A stretch of DNA of 64,000 nt, taken from NCBI RefSeq assembly GCF_900091515.1, contig NZ_LT607410.1, positions 5,642,001 to 5,706,000 of the forward strand, read 5' to 3'. This stretch comes from Micromonospora purpureochromogenes. GTDB taxonomy: Bacteria > Actinomycetota > Actinomycetes > Mycobacteriales > Micromonosporaceae. Position numbers and translations under genes: made by a program. The notes beneath the pieces are model-generated. The model was not told where the DNA came from. It saw only the letters and a list, made by a program, of their open reading frames with translations, and searched no databases. Below, one piece after another: positions 52,533-63,759 of the stretch. Within the stretch, counting starts at the first letter, position 1, and each line of letters begins with the position of its first letter.

Positions 52533-53144
52533 ATGTCTGTCCGGACGACGGTACGTCCCTCGCCCACGGACCAGTTCCCGCTGCACCCGGCGTACGGGTA
52601 CCTGCTGCGCCGCCAGCGGCACCCGATCGGCGTCCGCGGCGGGCCGCGGCGTGCCCCGCGCGGGTTCCAGCTGAGCGACAACGACGAGCGGCAGGTCCGG
52701 GCGGCGTACGAGCTGCGCATGCGGCAGTTGGCCCGCGCGGTGGTGACGGCCGGCCGGCAGCCGGGCGACGCCACGGAGAACCTGGTCGGGCAGTTGGAAC
52801 AGCGGATCGACGCGCTGGTGCACCGGGCCGGCTTCGCGCCCTCGGTCGACGCCGCGCGGGACCTTGTCGCCCACAACACCTTCACCGTCGACGGTGGCAA
52901 GGTCAACCGGCCGTCGTACCTGGTCCAGCCGGGGCAGACCATCCAGGTGCGCCCGGACCGGCAGTGCCGCCCGCCGGTCGCCATCGCCCTGGCCGAGCAC
53001 GCCGAGGGCGAAGAACCGCCGTACCTGAAGGTCAGCTCGGAGCGGCTCACCGCGACCCTGACCCGGGAGCCACAACGGCAGGAGGTGCCCGTGCTGCGGG
53101 ACATCCCCCTCGCCGTCCACCCCGACCAGGAGGTCGCGCGATGA
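52533..53144 (+). CDS. Divergent ribosomal protein S4-like protein (S4 domain)
   Basis: This 203-residue protein has the length and order of ribosomal S4. The N-terminal half is basic with RRAPRGFQLSDNDERQVRAAYELRMRQLA-type sequence (the S4 LR-x-KQ-x-LR region is only loosely kept). GDATENLVGQLEQRIDALVH, then RAGFAPSVDAARDLVAHN and VDGGKVNRPSYLVQPGQTIQ form a clear S4 RNA-binding domain. The C-terminal 70 residues do not resemble S4. The zinc-type N-terminal Cys are absent. The ATG at 52533 follows AGGGAGGAAAG. It overlaps the next small gene (ATGA). It is probably a paralogue of the canonical rpsD; the role is unknown. Confidence 0.78.
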   Translation: MSVRTTVRPSPTDQFPLHPAYGYLLRRQRHPIGVRGGPRRAPRGFQLSDNDERQVRAAYELRMRQLARAVVTAGRQPGDATENLVGQLEQRIDALVHRAGFAPSVDAARDLVAHNTFTVDGGKVNRPSYLVQPGQTIQVRPDRQCRPPVAIALAEHAEGEEPPYLKVSSERLTATLTREPQRQEVPVLRDIPLAVHPDQEVAR

Positions 53145-53302
53145 GCATGCCGATTCCGAACGACCGACGGGTGCCCAACTACCTGCGGCAGAGTGGCCGG
53201 CCGGAGCTGACGCCGCGGCAGCGACGCCGCGCCGAGCACAAGGAGGCGCGGCGGGAGAGTCTGCTGGGTCAGCGTCCACCGAAGCGGTCGCGGGACCGGT
53301 GA
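53141..53302 (+). CDS. Small basic protein coupled to the S4-like gene
   Basis: This 53-residue, strongly basic protein begins MSMPIPNDRRVPNYLRQSG and continues with TPRQRRRAEHKEARRESLLG. The ATG at 53141 overlaps the S4-like stop (ATGA) and AGGAGG precedes it. Its Arg/Lys content suggests RNA or ribosome binding. I recognise no family. Confidence 0.65.
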   Translation: MSMPIPNDRRVPNYLRQSGRPELTPRQRRRAEHKEARRESLLGQRPPKRSRDR

Positions 53303-53356
53303 CCCGGGGCCGGGTGGCGGTACCGACCGCCGCCCGGCCGACCCGGCCGGTACGGT

Positions 53357-53935
53357 CTACTCCCCCTCGCGTGCAAGGAGTCCCGCGCGCCGCGCGGTCA
53401 GCGCCGGGAGGTCGACCGAGACCTTCCACGGGCGCTCGGTGACGAAGACGTCGTCGGTGTGCGCGACGGCCTCGTACTCGCCCTTGGGGCCGAGGACGAA
53501 CTCCGTCAGCGTCATCCGCTCGCGCAGCGGGTCGACCACCCAGTAGGTCTGCACACCGGCGTGGGCGTAGACCCGCGCCTTGTCGTACATGTCGCGGAAG
53601 ACCGAGGTCGGGGAGATCACCTCGACGGCGAGCAGCGCGTCCTCCACCGGCACGGGGCTACGGTCGGCGTGCTCCCGGCGGATAGCGACCACGTCCGGCC
53701 GCGGCTCGTTGCGCCGGTCGACCCGCATGGAGAGGTCGATGCTGACCAGGTACTCGGGCGGACAGTTGATCTCAAGGGCAAGCAGGATCCGGACACAGAG
53801 GTCCTGATGGAGCGCGGTGGGGGACGGCAAGATCAACCTTCCGTTGATCAACTCATACGGAAGGTCCTTCGGCAGGTCGCCGAGGTCGTCGACCGTCCAC
53901 TCCGATCGCTCGGGCAGGATTGGCGCCACGGTCAT
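53357..53935 (-). CDS. Uma2 family endonuclease (DUF820)
   Basis: This 192-residue protein has the Uma2/DUF820 restriction-endonuclease-like fold: DLPYELINGRLILPSPTALHQ, then PRPDVVAIR, LLAVEVISPTSVFRDMYDKA with the PD-(D/E)xK-type Asp, Glu and Lys, and GVQTYWVVDPLRERMT. The ATG at 53935 has GGAAGGAGGAG upstream. Such genes are abundant and scattered in actinobacteria and cyanobacteria. The biological role is unknown. Confidence 0.9.
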   Translation of the reverse strand: MTVAPILPERSEWTVDDLGDLPKDLPYELINGRLILPSPTALHQDLCVRILLALEINCPPEYLVSIDLSMRVDRRNEPRPDVVAIRREHADRSPVPVEDALLAVEVISPTSVFRDMYDKARVYAHAGVQTYWVVDPLRERMTLTEFVLGPKGEYEAVAHTDDVFVTERPWKVSVDLPALTARRAGLLAREGE

Positions 53936-54003
53936 GACTCCTCCTTCCAGGGGGCGACATGACCCTAAGTGCTGGCCACGTCGCCCACCGCCACCGACAC
54001 GCG

Positions 54004-55560
54004 TCAGCGCGGGCGGTTGTCGCCCTTGCCGAGCTTGTTGAAGTCGATCTTCGGGAGCTTGAAGCCCGGCGGCAGGCCCTGACCGCCGGCCAGGTCGCCC
54101 GGGTCCAGCCCCGGCGGGAGCTGCGGCATGCCGCCCGGGAAGCCGCCCGGCAGCCCGGCGCCCGCCCCGGTACGCGGCCGACCGCCACCCTTGGTGCCCT
54201 TGCGCTTGTTCTTCGGCGACTTGGTCGCCTTGCGCCGGCCCGCGCCGGGCAGGCCCATCATGCCGCCCATCTGCTTCATCATCTTCTGCGCGTCGGCGAA
54301 GCGGTTGAGCAGCTGGTTGACGTCCATCACGGCGACGCCGGAGCCATTGGCGATGCGGGCCCGGCGGGAGCCGTTGATGATCTTCGGGTTGGTGCGCTCG
54401 CCCGGGGTCATCGACCGGATGATCGCGGTGACCCGGTCGAAGTGCTTGTCGTCCAGCTCGGCGAGCTGGTCCTTCATCTGCCCCATGCCGGGCATCATGG
54501 CCAGCACGTTGGCGATCGGGCCCATCCGGCGGACCGCGATGAGCTGGTCGAGGAAGTCGTCCAGGGTGAACTGCTCGCCGCCCATCAGCTTGGCGGTCAT
54601 CTTCTCCTTCTGATCGGTGTCGAAGGCCTGCTCGGCCTGCTCGATCAGAGTGAGGACGTCGCCCATGCCGAGGATCCGGCTGGCCATCCGGTCGGGGTGG
54701 AAGACGTCGAAGTCCTCCAGCTTCTCGCCGGTGGAGGCGAAGAGGATCGGCTGCCCGGTGACCTCCCGGACCGACAGCGCGGCGCCACCGCGCGCGTCGC
54801 CGTCGAGCTTCGCCAGCACCACGCCGGTGATCCCGACGCCGTCGCGGAACGCCTCGGCGGTGCGGACCGCGTCCTGACCGACCATCGCGTCGATGACGAA
54901 GATGACCTCGTCCGGGTCGACCGCGTCGCGGATGTCGGCGGCCTGCTGCATCATCTCGGCGTCGATGCCGAGGCGGCCGGCGGTGTCGACGATGACGATG
55001 TCCCGGGCGGCCCGCCGGGCGTGCTCGATCGAGGCGCGCGCGACCTGCACCGGGTCGCCGGTGCCGTTGCCGGGCTCCGGGGCGTACACCTCGACGCCGG
55101 CGCGGCCACCGAGCACCTGGAGCTGCCCGACGGCGTTGGGGCGCTGGAGGTCGGCGGCGACCAGCAGCGGCTGGTGACCCTGGGCCTTGAGCCAGCGGGC
55201 CAGCTTGCCGGCGAGGGTGGTCTTACCGGAACCCTGGAGGCCGGCCAGCATGATCACGGTCGGCGGCTGCTTGGCGAACTGGAGTCGCCGCCCCTCGCCG
55301 CCGAGGACGTTGATCAGCTCCTCGTTGACGATCTTGACGATCTGCTGCGCCGGGTTGAGCGCCTCGGAGACCTCCGCGCCGCGGGCCCGCTCCTTGAGCT
55401 TGGCGATGAAGCCCTTGACCACGGGCAGCGCGACGTCCGCCTCCAGCAACGCCATGCGGATCTCGCGCGCGGTGGCGTCGATGTCGGCGTCGGTGAGCCG
55501 ACCCTTGCCGCGGAGCTTGGTGAAGATCCCGGTCAGGCGGTCACTCAAGGTGTCAAACAC
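54004..55560 (-). CDS. ffh: Signal recognition particle protein Ffh
   Basis: Ffh binds 4.5S RNA and signal peptides and docks with FtsY. The protein is 518 residues. The N domain (MFDTLSDRLTGIFTKLRGKG; GTG start) and G domain are standard: GLQGSGKTT (P-loop), DLQRPNAVGQL, DTAGRLG and AKLDGDARGG. The methionine-rich M domain contains MMPGMGQMK and MKQMGGMMGLPG. About 75 Gly/Pro/Lys-rich residues follow, longer than most Ffh tails. Confidence 0.98.
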   Translation of the reverse strand: MFDTLSDRLTGIFTKLRGKGRLTDADIDATAREIRMALLEADVALPVVKGFIAKLKERARGAEVSEALNPAQQIVKIVNEELINVLGGEGRRLQFAKQPPTVIMLAGLQGSGKTTLAGKLARWLKAQGHQPLLVAADLQRPNAVGQLQVLGGRAGVEVYAPEPGNGTGDPVQVARASIEHARRAARDIVIVDTAGRLGIDAEMMQQAADIRDAVDPDEVIFVIDAMVGQDAVRTAEAFRDGVGITGVVLAKLDGDARGGAALSVREVTGQPILFASTGEKLEDFDVFHPDRMASRILGMGDVLTLIEQAEQAFDTDQKEKMTAKLMGGEQFTLDDFLDQLIAVRRMGPIANVLAMMPGMGQMKDQLAELDDKHFDRVTAIIRSMTPGERTNPKIINGSRRARIANGSGVAVMDVNQLLNRFADAQKMMKQMGGMMGLPGAGRRKATKSPKNKRKGTKGGGRPRTGAGAGLPGGFPGGMPQLPPGLDPGDLAGGQGLPPGFKLPKIDFNKLGKGDNRPR

Positions 55561-55811
55561 GCGAACATCCCGTTTGTCAGTGTTACGGCGGGCACAACGC
55601 GACCGGCATGTACCAGCCGGCCACCGCTAGGGTAGCCCGCCGCCCGCACCCGCGCTCCCGCCCGGCCACCGCCACCGGCCCGGCCCGCAGCGGCCGGGTC
55701 GGGCCCTGGCAGCGCAGACCCGGCCGGCCCGGTCGCGATCTTCCGCGCGCCCGCGGCCACCACGGCCGCCCGCCCCTGGCGGCCGGCCCGCCGGCCCGGA
55801 CCGCCGGACGA

Positions 55812-56468
55812 TCACGTGTCGACCAGCCCCGACTGGTACGCGAAGACCACCAGCTGGGCCCGGTCCCGGGCGGCCAGCTTGACCATCGCCCGGCTGACAT
55901 GGGTACGCGCGGTGGCCGGGCTGACCACCAGCCGGTCGGCGATCTCGGCGTTGCTGAGCCCCTCGCCGACCAGGCTTACCACCTCCCGCTCCCGCTCGGT
56001 GAGGGTGTCCAGCCGGGGGTGCGGGCGGGGCACCCGGGCCGGCCGGGCGGCGTACTCCCGGACCACCCGGCGGGTCACCGAGGGCGACAGCAGCGCCTCC
56101 CCCTCGGCCACCACGCGGATCGCCCGCAGCAGCTCCGCCGGCGGGGTGTCCTTGGTCAGGAAGCCGCTCGCCCCGTGCCGCAGCGCGTCGAAGACGTACT
56201 CGTCGAGCTCGAAGGTGGTCAGCACGACCACCCGGGTGCCGGCCAGCGCCGGGTCGGCGACGATCCGCCGGGTCGCCTCGATGCCGTCCACGCCCGGCAT
56301 CCGGACGTCCATCAGCACCACGTCCGGGCGCTCGGCGCGGGCCAGCTCCACGGCGCGCAGCCCGTCGGCGGCCTCGCCGACCACGGTCAGGTCGCCCTCG
56401 CTCTCCACCAGGGCCCGCAGCCCGATCCGGATCAGGTCCTGGTCGTCGGCGAGCAACACCTTGATCAT
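55812..56468 (-). CDS. Response regulator, NarL/LuxR type
   Basis: This 218-residue regulator has a receiver domain (MIKVLLADDQDLIRIGLRAL, phospho-acceptor Asp54 in VVLMDVRMPG, Thr/Lys switch in VVLTTF and GFLTKDTP) and a LuxR HTH (TLTEREREVVSLVGEGLSN, IADRLVVSPATARTHVSRAM). The ATG at 56468 overlaps the kinase stop (ATGA). It is last in the ATPase-permease-kinase-regulator unit and probably controls it. Confidence 0.95.
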   Translation of the reverse strand: MIKVLLADDQDLIRIGLRALVESEGDLTVVGEAADGLRAVELARAERPDVVLMDVRMPGVDGIEATRRIVADPALAGTRVVVLTTFELDEYVFDALRHGASGFLTKDTPPAELLRAIRVVAEGEALLSPSVTRRVVREYAARPARVPRPHPRLDTLTEREREVVSLVGEGLSNAEIADRLVVSPATARTHVSRAMVKLAARDRAQLVVFAYQSGLVDT

Positions 56469-57592
56469 GAAGCCTCCTTCACCGGCAACGTCGCGTACAC
56501 CCGGAAACCGCCGCCGGCGACCGGCCCGGCGGTGAACGCGCCACCGAGCGCGGTGACCCGCTCCCGCATCCCGGCCAGCCCAAACCCGCCGCCCGGCCCG
56601 GGCCCGGCCGGCGCGCCCCGGCCGGTGTCGGTCACCTCCACCGCGACCTCGGCGGGTGAGTACCGGAGCCGGACCGCGGCGCTGGCCTGCCCGGCGTGGC
56701 GCAGCACGTTGGTCAACGACTCCTGCACCACCCGGTACGCGGCCAGGTCGACCGCCACGGGCAGCGGGCGGGGCTCCCCGTCGACCGTCACGGTGACCGG
56801 GACCCCGGCGCCGGCCAGCCGGTCGCGCAGCTGCGGCACCTGGTCCAGCCCCGGGGCCGGGGCCCGCTGCGCGTCCGCCTCGTCCCGGCGGACCACGGTG
56901 AGCGTCACCCGCAGCTCGTCCAGGGCCTCCTTGCTGGTCCGGCTGATCGCCCGCAACGCGGTCTCGGCCTGCTCCGGCCGCTTCGCCAGCAGGTGCAGCG
57001 CGATCTCCGCCTGCAGGTGGATCGCCGCCAGGCCGTGCCCCACCACGTCGTGCACCTCGCGGGCGACCCGCAGCCGCTCGCCGTCGGCCAGCCGGCGCGC
57101 CTCGTCCGCGCGGTCCCGGGCGGCGCTCTCCCGCAGCAGCCGCACGGTGGTACCGACCGCGAACGGCACCACCACCCACGCCGCCGCCGGCATGGCCCCG
57201 AGCGGACCCCACGGCCGGACGCCGACGAACACGCCGCTCAGCAGCACGAGCAGCGCCAGGCCGCAGGCCGTCCCGGCGGGCCGGAACGGCCGATGCGCGG
57301 CGACCGTGTAGACCGCGACGAAGAACGAGATCAGGATCGGACCGTAGGGGTAGCCGAGCAGCAGGTACACCGTGGCGGCCAGCGTGCCGACCGCGAGCGT
57401 CACCAGCGGCCACCGCCGTCGAACGGCCAGCGCCAGCGCGGCCACCGCCACCAGGGCGTAGGCCCCGCCGCCGACGGTGACGCCCTCGCTCGCGGCGGCG
57501 CCGCGGGTGCCGGCGAGCCCGAAGGCGAGCAACCCCAGGGCCAGGGCGCTGTCGCCGACACCCACCCGCCAACCGCGACGCTTCTGGTCCAT
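56465..57592 (-). CDS. Sensor histidine kinase (HisKA_3 type)
   Basis: This 375-residue kinase has about five TM helices in residues 15-150. The dimerisation/phosphorylation helix is LRVAREVHDVVGHGLAAIHL with His181. The ATPase domain has VVQESLTNVLRHAGQA (N box), VTDTGRGAP and GGGFGLAGMRERVTALGG. There is no large extracytoplasmic domain, so it probably senses the membrane or its ABC partner. It precedes and overlaps the response regulator. Confidence 0.95.
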   Translation of the reverse strand: MDQKRRGWRVGVGDSALALGLLAFGLAGTRGAAASEGVTVGGGAYALVAVAALALAVRRRWPLVTLAVGTLAATVYLLLGYPYGPILISFFVAVYTVAAHRPFRPAGTACGLALLVLLSGVFVGVRPWGPLGAMPAAAWVVVPFAVGTTVRLLRESAARDRADEARRLADGERLRVAREVHDVVGHGLAAIHLQAEIALHLLAKRPEQAETALRAISRTSKEALDELRVTLTVVRRDEADAQRAPAPGLDQVPQLRDRLAGAGVPVTVTVDGEPRPLPVAVDLAAYRVVQESLTNVLRHAGQASAAVRLRYSPAEVAVEVTDTGRGAPAGPGPGGGFGLAGMRERVTALGGAFTAGPVAGGGFRVYATLPVKEAS

Positions 57593-57610
57593 GTCGTCCC
57601 TCCCCCGCGT

Positions 57611-58421
57611 CTAACCGATGTCCCGGCGGTGCAGCAACCACCCGCCCGCCACGGCGAACCCGACGAGATAGGCCGCCACCACCAGCGCCGCCTGCCCGCC
57701 ACCGACCGCGGACGCGACCCCGGGGGTGTCGGCGGGCGCCCCGAGCGCCGCCGCCAGCGACCCGGCGTTGGGCCCGGGCAGGCCCTTCTGCACCTGGGCC
57801 ACCCAGTCCAGCAGCGGCGCGGCGATCGCGGCGAGCAGGTTCTGCACGGCGAGCATCCACACCAGGCCCAGCCCGACGGGCAGGGCCACCGCACGCAGCG
57901 CGACGGCGAGCACGGCACCGAGCATCGCCCACATCGTCGCGACGAGCCACCCCGCCCCGATCCCGGTGAGCAGGTCACCGACCGGGGGCCAGCGCACCGG
58001 CTGCGACTCGGCGACCGCGATCAGCGCGCTGGACGCCGCGCCGAGGGCGAAGACGCAGAGCACGACGACGAGGGCGGCGGCCGCCAGGGCGAGCAGCTTG
58101 CCGGCGTACACCTCCAGCCGGGACGGGCCCTGGGAGAGCACCGTCTTCCAGGTGCCCCAGCCGTACTCGCCACCGACCACGAGCACACCGTGGATCAGCA
58201 CGATGGCGCCGAGGAAGACCGGCAGCCCGCCGAGGGAGTTGCCCACCAGGTGATCGGGCAGCAGCATCGGCAGCGTCCGGTCGGTGTTCGGGCCGCCGGT
58301 GCCGCCGGCGTAGCTCGCGTACGGGAAGAGGTAGGTGAAGACCAGGGAGAGCACCAGCGTGATGGCCAGCAGCAGCCAGGACGCCGGCCGTCGGACCATT
58401 TTGATCGTCTCGGCCCGCCAG

Positions 58422-58432
<11 letters not shown>
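57611..58432 (-). CDS. ABC-2 type transporter permease
   Basis: This 273-residue membrane protein has about six TM helices (SWLLLAITLVLSLVFTYLFP, FLGAIVLIHGVLVV, LLALAAAALVVVLCVFAL and others). GGEYGWGTWKTVLSQGPSR is the coupling-helix motif of ABC-2 permeases of the NatB/BcrB group. The ATG at 58432 overlaps the ATPase gene by 11 bases; together they form an exporter for an unknown, possibly antibiotic, substrate. Confidence 0.9.
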
Positions 58433-59324
<892 letters not shown>

Positions 59325-59441
59325 GCCCCGAGGGTGCCGGCCGGCGGACTTCCGGACGTCGCCCGGCGGGCGGCTCCGCCACTACGCCGCCGGACGTAGT
59401 CGCCCCCGCCCCTCGACCGCTTCCGGCCCGAGCGGGAGGGC

Positions 59442-61760
59442 TCAGACGGCGGCCAGCACGGCCGCTTCGAGCCGGGCCCGTTCGGCGTCGGAGGGCCAGC
59501 CGCCCACCAGGTAGAACGCGTCCACCACGTCGCCGCCGAGGGTGGAGATCCGGGCCGCCCGGACCTGGGCGCCGGCCTCGTCGAGGGCGCAGGTCACCCG
59601 GTAGAGCAGGCCGGCGGCGTCGGCGGCGCGCAGCTCCAGCAGCACCGCGTCGGTGGCCGCCTCCCGGTGCCACACCACTCGCGGCGCGGCCCCCTCCCCC
59701 CGCGCCGCGAGCGCGCGGCCGCGCAGCCGCTGGGTGACGGAGACGTCCCCGTTGACGGCGCGACGCAGGTCGGTGCTGAGCGCGATCGGGTCCGGCGCGA
59801 GCCCGTAGCGGGGCTGCACCCGGCACTCGACCAGGGCCCGGCCGTCGACCGTGGAGGCGTCCGCGGCCAGTACCTCCAGCCGGTGCAGGGCCAGGCAGCC
59901 GGCCACCGTCGCGAGCAGGCCGCGCCGGTCCGCCGCGGCCACCGACACCCGGTCCTCCGTCAGGTGTACGACCGGCAGCGGCCCCGCCACCAGCGCCGGG
60001 TCCGGGGCCGGCGGCGCGGGCAGGGCGCCGGTGTCCAGCGCGGTACGCACCCGGGCCACCAGCTCGGCGACCAGCCGCCCCTTCCAGTCCGACCAGGCGG
60101 CCGGCCCGGTGGCCGCCGCGTCGGCGCGGACCAGGCCGTGCAGCAGGTCCAGCGTTGTGGTGTCGCCGACCCGCTCGGCGACCCCGGCGATGGTCACCGG
60201 GTCGTCGAGGTCCCGCCGGGTGGCCACGTCGGGCAGGAGCAGGTGCAGCCGCACCAGCGTGCCGATCAGCGCCGCCTCGGGCGCGGGCAGGCCGATCCGG
60301 GCGGCCACCGCCTCGGCCACCGGCGCCCCCACGGTGCTGTGGTCGCCGGGCAGCCCCTTGCCGATGTCGTGCAGGAACGCGCCGAGCAGCAGCAGGTCGG
60401 GGCGGTCCACCTCGCGGGTGTGCCGGCTCGCCTCGTACGCGGTCTGCACCAGGTGCCGGTCGAGGGTGAACCGGTGCACCGGGTTGTGCTGGGGCAGGCT
60501 GCGCAGGCGGGTCCACTCCGGCAGCCAGCCGTCGATCAGGCCGTACCGGTCGCAGGTCTCCCAGGCGGGCACCAGACCGGGACCGGCCCCGAGCAGGGTG
60601 ATCAGCGCGGCGCGGGCGGCCGGCGGCCAGGGCGCGGGCAGCGGCGGGCAGTACGCGGCCAGCCACTCGCAGGTGGCCCGGGCGATCGGCAGCCGGGTGG
60701 TGGCCGCGGCGGCGGCGATCCGCAGCGACAGGCTCGGGTCGGGGCGGGCGCCGATGGCGGTGCGGGCCAGCACCAGTTCCCCGTCGTGCTCGACGACGTC
60801 CCGGGCGACGGGCCGGCGCACCGGACGGCCGTCGCCGCCCCGGCGGCGGCCGGAGCGCAACCGGTCGGCGGCGCGCCAGGCGTCGTCGAGGGCGTGGCTG
60901 ACCGTGCGGGCGTCCCCGGCGACCCGGCGCAGCAGGACGTCACCGTCGCTCACCACGGCAGCGGCCTGCTGCGCGTCGTCGGAGCCGCCGGGCGGGGACT
61001 GGCGCAGGCCGAGCAGCCCGGCCACGCCGTCGCGTTCCTGGGCGAGGAGCCGGTCGACTCGGCGGCCGACCTGCTGGTGCAGGGCGTCGCGGGTGTCCAG
61101 CAGGCGCAGGTGCGCGGCCCGGACGGCGGGGCGCAGCGCGTCGGTGATGCCGGCGGTGGCGATGGCCCGCAGCAGGCCCACGTCGCGCAGCCCGCCGGCG
61201 GCCTCCTTGAGGTCTCCCTCGAGCAGGAAGGCCAGCTCGCCGTGGGTCCGCCAGCGGCTCTCCGTGATCTCCCGGAGGGCGGGGAGCCGGCGGACGGCGG
61301 TGCGCCGCCAGTGGTCGGCGGCGGTGCGGATGAGCGTGTCGGCGAGCGCCCGGTCGCCGGCGACGAAGCGCGCGTCGAGCAGCGCCAGGGCGACCTTGAC
61401 GTCGTCCTGGGCCACCGAGAGCGCCTCGCCGAGGGTGCGGACCGAGTGGTCGAGCCGCACGCCGGCGTCCCAGATGGGGTACCACAGCGACGCGGCGAAC
61501 TCGTCGACGCCGGGCACCCCGGCGTGCAGCAGCACCAGGTCGAGGTCGCCGTGCGGCGCGCACTGGCGCCGCCCCAGGCCGCCGACGGCGACCAGCGCGA
61601 TCCCGTCCCGCCCCGGCAGCAACGACCCGAGCCAGGCGTCGAATCCCGCCGCCCGCTCCCGCCGCGCCGCCTCCCCGATGCCACCGACCTCGTTGATCAA
61701 GAGGTTTGCGTCACCGTTGTCGGCGTTTCCTGACGCATTCCTCTTGATCAACGAGGTCAT
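59442..61760 (-). CDS. glnD: [Protein-PII] uridylyltransferase/adenylyltransferase GlnD
   Basis: GlnD modifies and demodifies PII according to glutamine level; in actinobacteria the PII modification is adenylylation. The protein is 772 residues. The nucleotidyltransferase has VAVGGLGRRQCAPHGDLDLV with the Asp-x-Asp pair, the HD domain has LLGAFLHDIGKGLPGDHS, and two ACT domains follow (VAAADRRGLLATVAGCLALH, LRAADAAGLLYRVTCALDE). The ATG at 61760 has TAGGAG upstream. The first 27 residues are encoded by a palindromic element (61687-61757); the GlnD-like sequence begins only after it. Last gene of amtB-glnB-glnD. Confidence 0.95.
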   Translation of the reverse strand: MTSLIKRNASGNADNGDANLLINEVGGIGEAARRERAAGFDAWLGSLLPGRDGIALVAVGGLGRRQCAPHGDLDLVLLHAGVPGVDEFAASLWYPIWDAGVRLDHSVRTLGEALSVAQDDVKVALALLDARFVAGDRALADTLIRTAADHWRRTAVRRLPALREITESRWRTHGELAFLLEGDLKEAAGGLRDVGLLRAIATAGITDALRPAVRAAHLRLLDTRDALHQQVGRRVDRLLAQERDGVAGLLGLRQSPPGGSDDAQQAAAVVSDGDVLLRRVAGDARTVSHALDDAWRAADRLRSGRRRGGDGRPVRRPVARDVVEHDGELVLARTAIGARPDPSLSLRIAAAAATTRLPIARATCEWLAAYCPPLPAPWPPAARAALITLLGAGPGLVPAWETCDRYGLIDGWLPEWTRLRSLPQHNPVHRFTLDRHLVQTAYEASRHTREVDRPDLLLLGAFLHDIGKGLPGDHSTVGAPVAEAVAARIGLPAPEAALIGTLVRLHLLLPDVATRRDLDDPVTIAGVAERVGDTTTLDLLHGLVRADAAATGPAAWSDWKGRLVAELVARVRTALDTGALPAPPAPDPALVAGPLPVVHLTEDRVSVAAADRRGLLATVAGCLALHRLEVLAADASTVDGRALVECRVQPRYGLAPDPIALSTDLRRAVNGDVSVTQRLRGRALAARGEGAAPRVVWHREAATDAVLLELRAADAAGLLYRVTCALDEAGAQVRAARISTLGGDVVDAFYLVGGWPSDAERARLEAAVLAAV
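61687..61757. repeat. 27-bp inverted-repeat element at the 5' end of glnD
   Basis: Arms 61687-61713 and 61731-61757 (ACCTCGTTGATCAAGAGG then GCGTCA) match with two mismatches around a 17-base spacer. It lies wholly inside glnD, three bases from the start codon. I believe similar TTGATCAAG palindromes are dispersed in Micromonospora genomes, but this is recalled and unchecked. Confidence 0.85.
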
Positions 61761-61768
61761 GGTGGCTC

Positions 61769-63530
<1,762 letters not shown>

Positions 63531-63645
63531 GCTGCCTCCTCTCGGTGTGGAAGTCCTCCCATCCGGCTGGAACCTGGCAGCATCGCCCGTCAGCCGGTTG
63601 GCGGGAAGCTTGGCCGCCGCCTGTTTCCTTCACCGACACCGCTCG

Positions 63646-63682
63646 ATTTCCGACGCGTGACGGCTTGTTTCGGGCGTGTGAA
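63646..63682 (-). promoter_or_regulatory. GlnR-like binding site upstream of amtB
   Basis: On the minus strand: TTCAC-N6-GAAAC, 5 bases, then GTCAC-N6-GAAAT. This fits the actinobacterial GlnR pattern GTNAC-N6-GAAAC repeated twice, with one base less between the boxes. GlnR activates amtB-glnK(B)-glnD in Streptomyces under nitrogen limitation. Confidence 0.7.
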
Positions 63683-63712
63683 GAACGTCGATCATCGCCC
63701 CCGAAACGGCGA

Positions 63713-63742
63713 GAGTGGCCGTCGCGCGCGCAACGGCCACTC
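63713..63742 (-). terminator. Hairpin after the last gene of the window
   Basis: GAGTGGCCGT (63713-63722) pairs with 63733-63742 around a 10-base CG-rich loop, 18 bases after the stop of the minus-strand gene. The GAGTGGC core resembles the repeat family at 12367 and 51027. Confidence 0.65.
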
Positions 63743-63759
63743 CTCCCGGGTCGACGACC

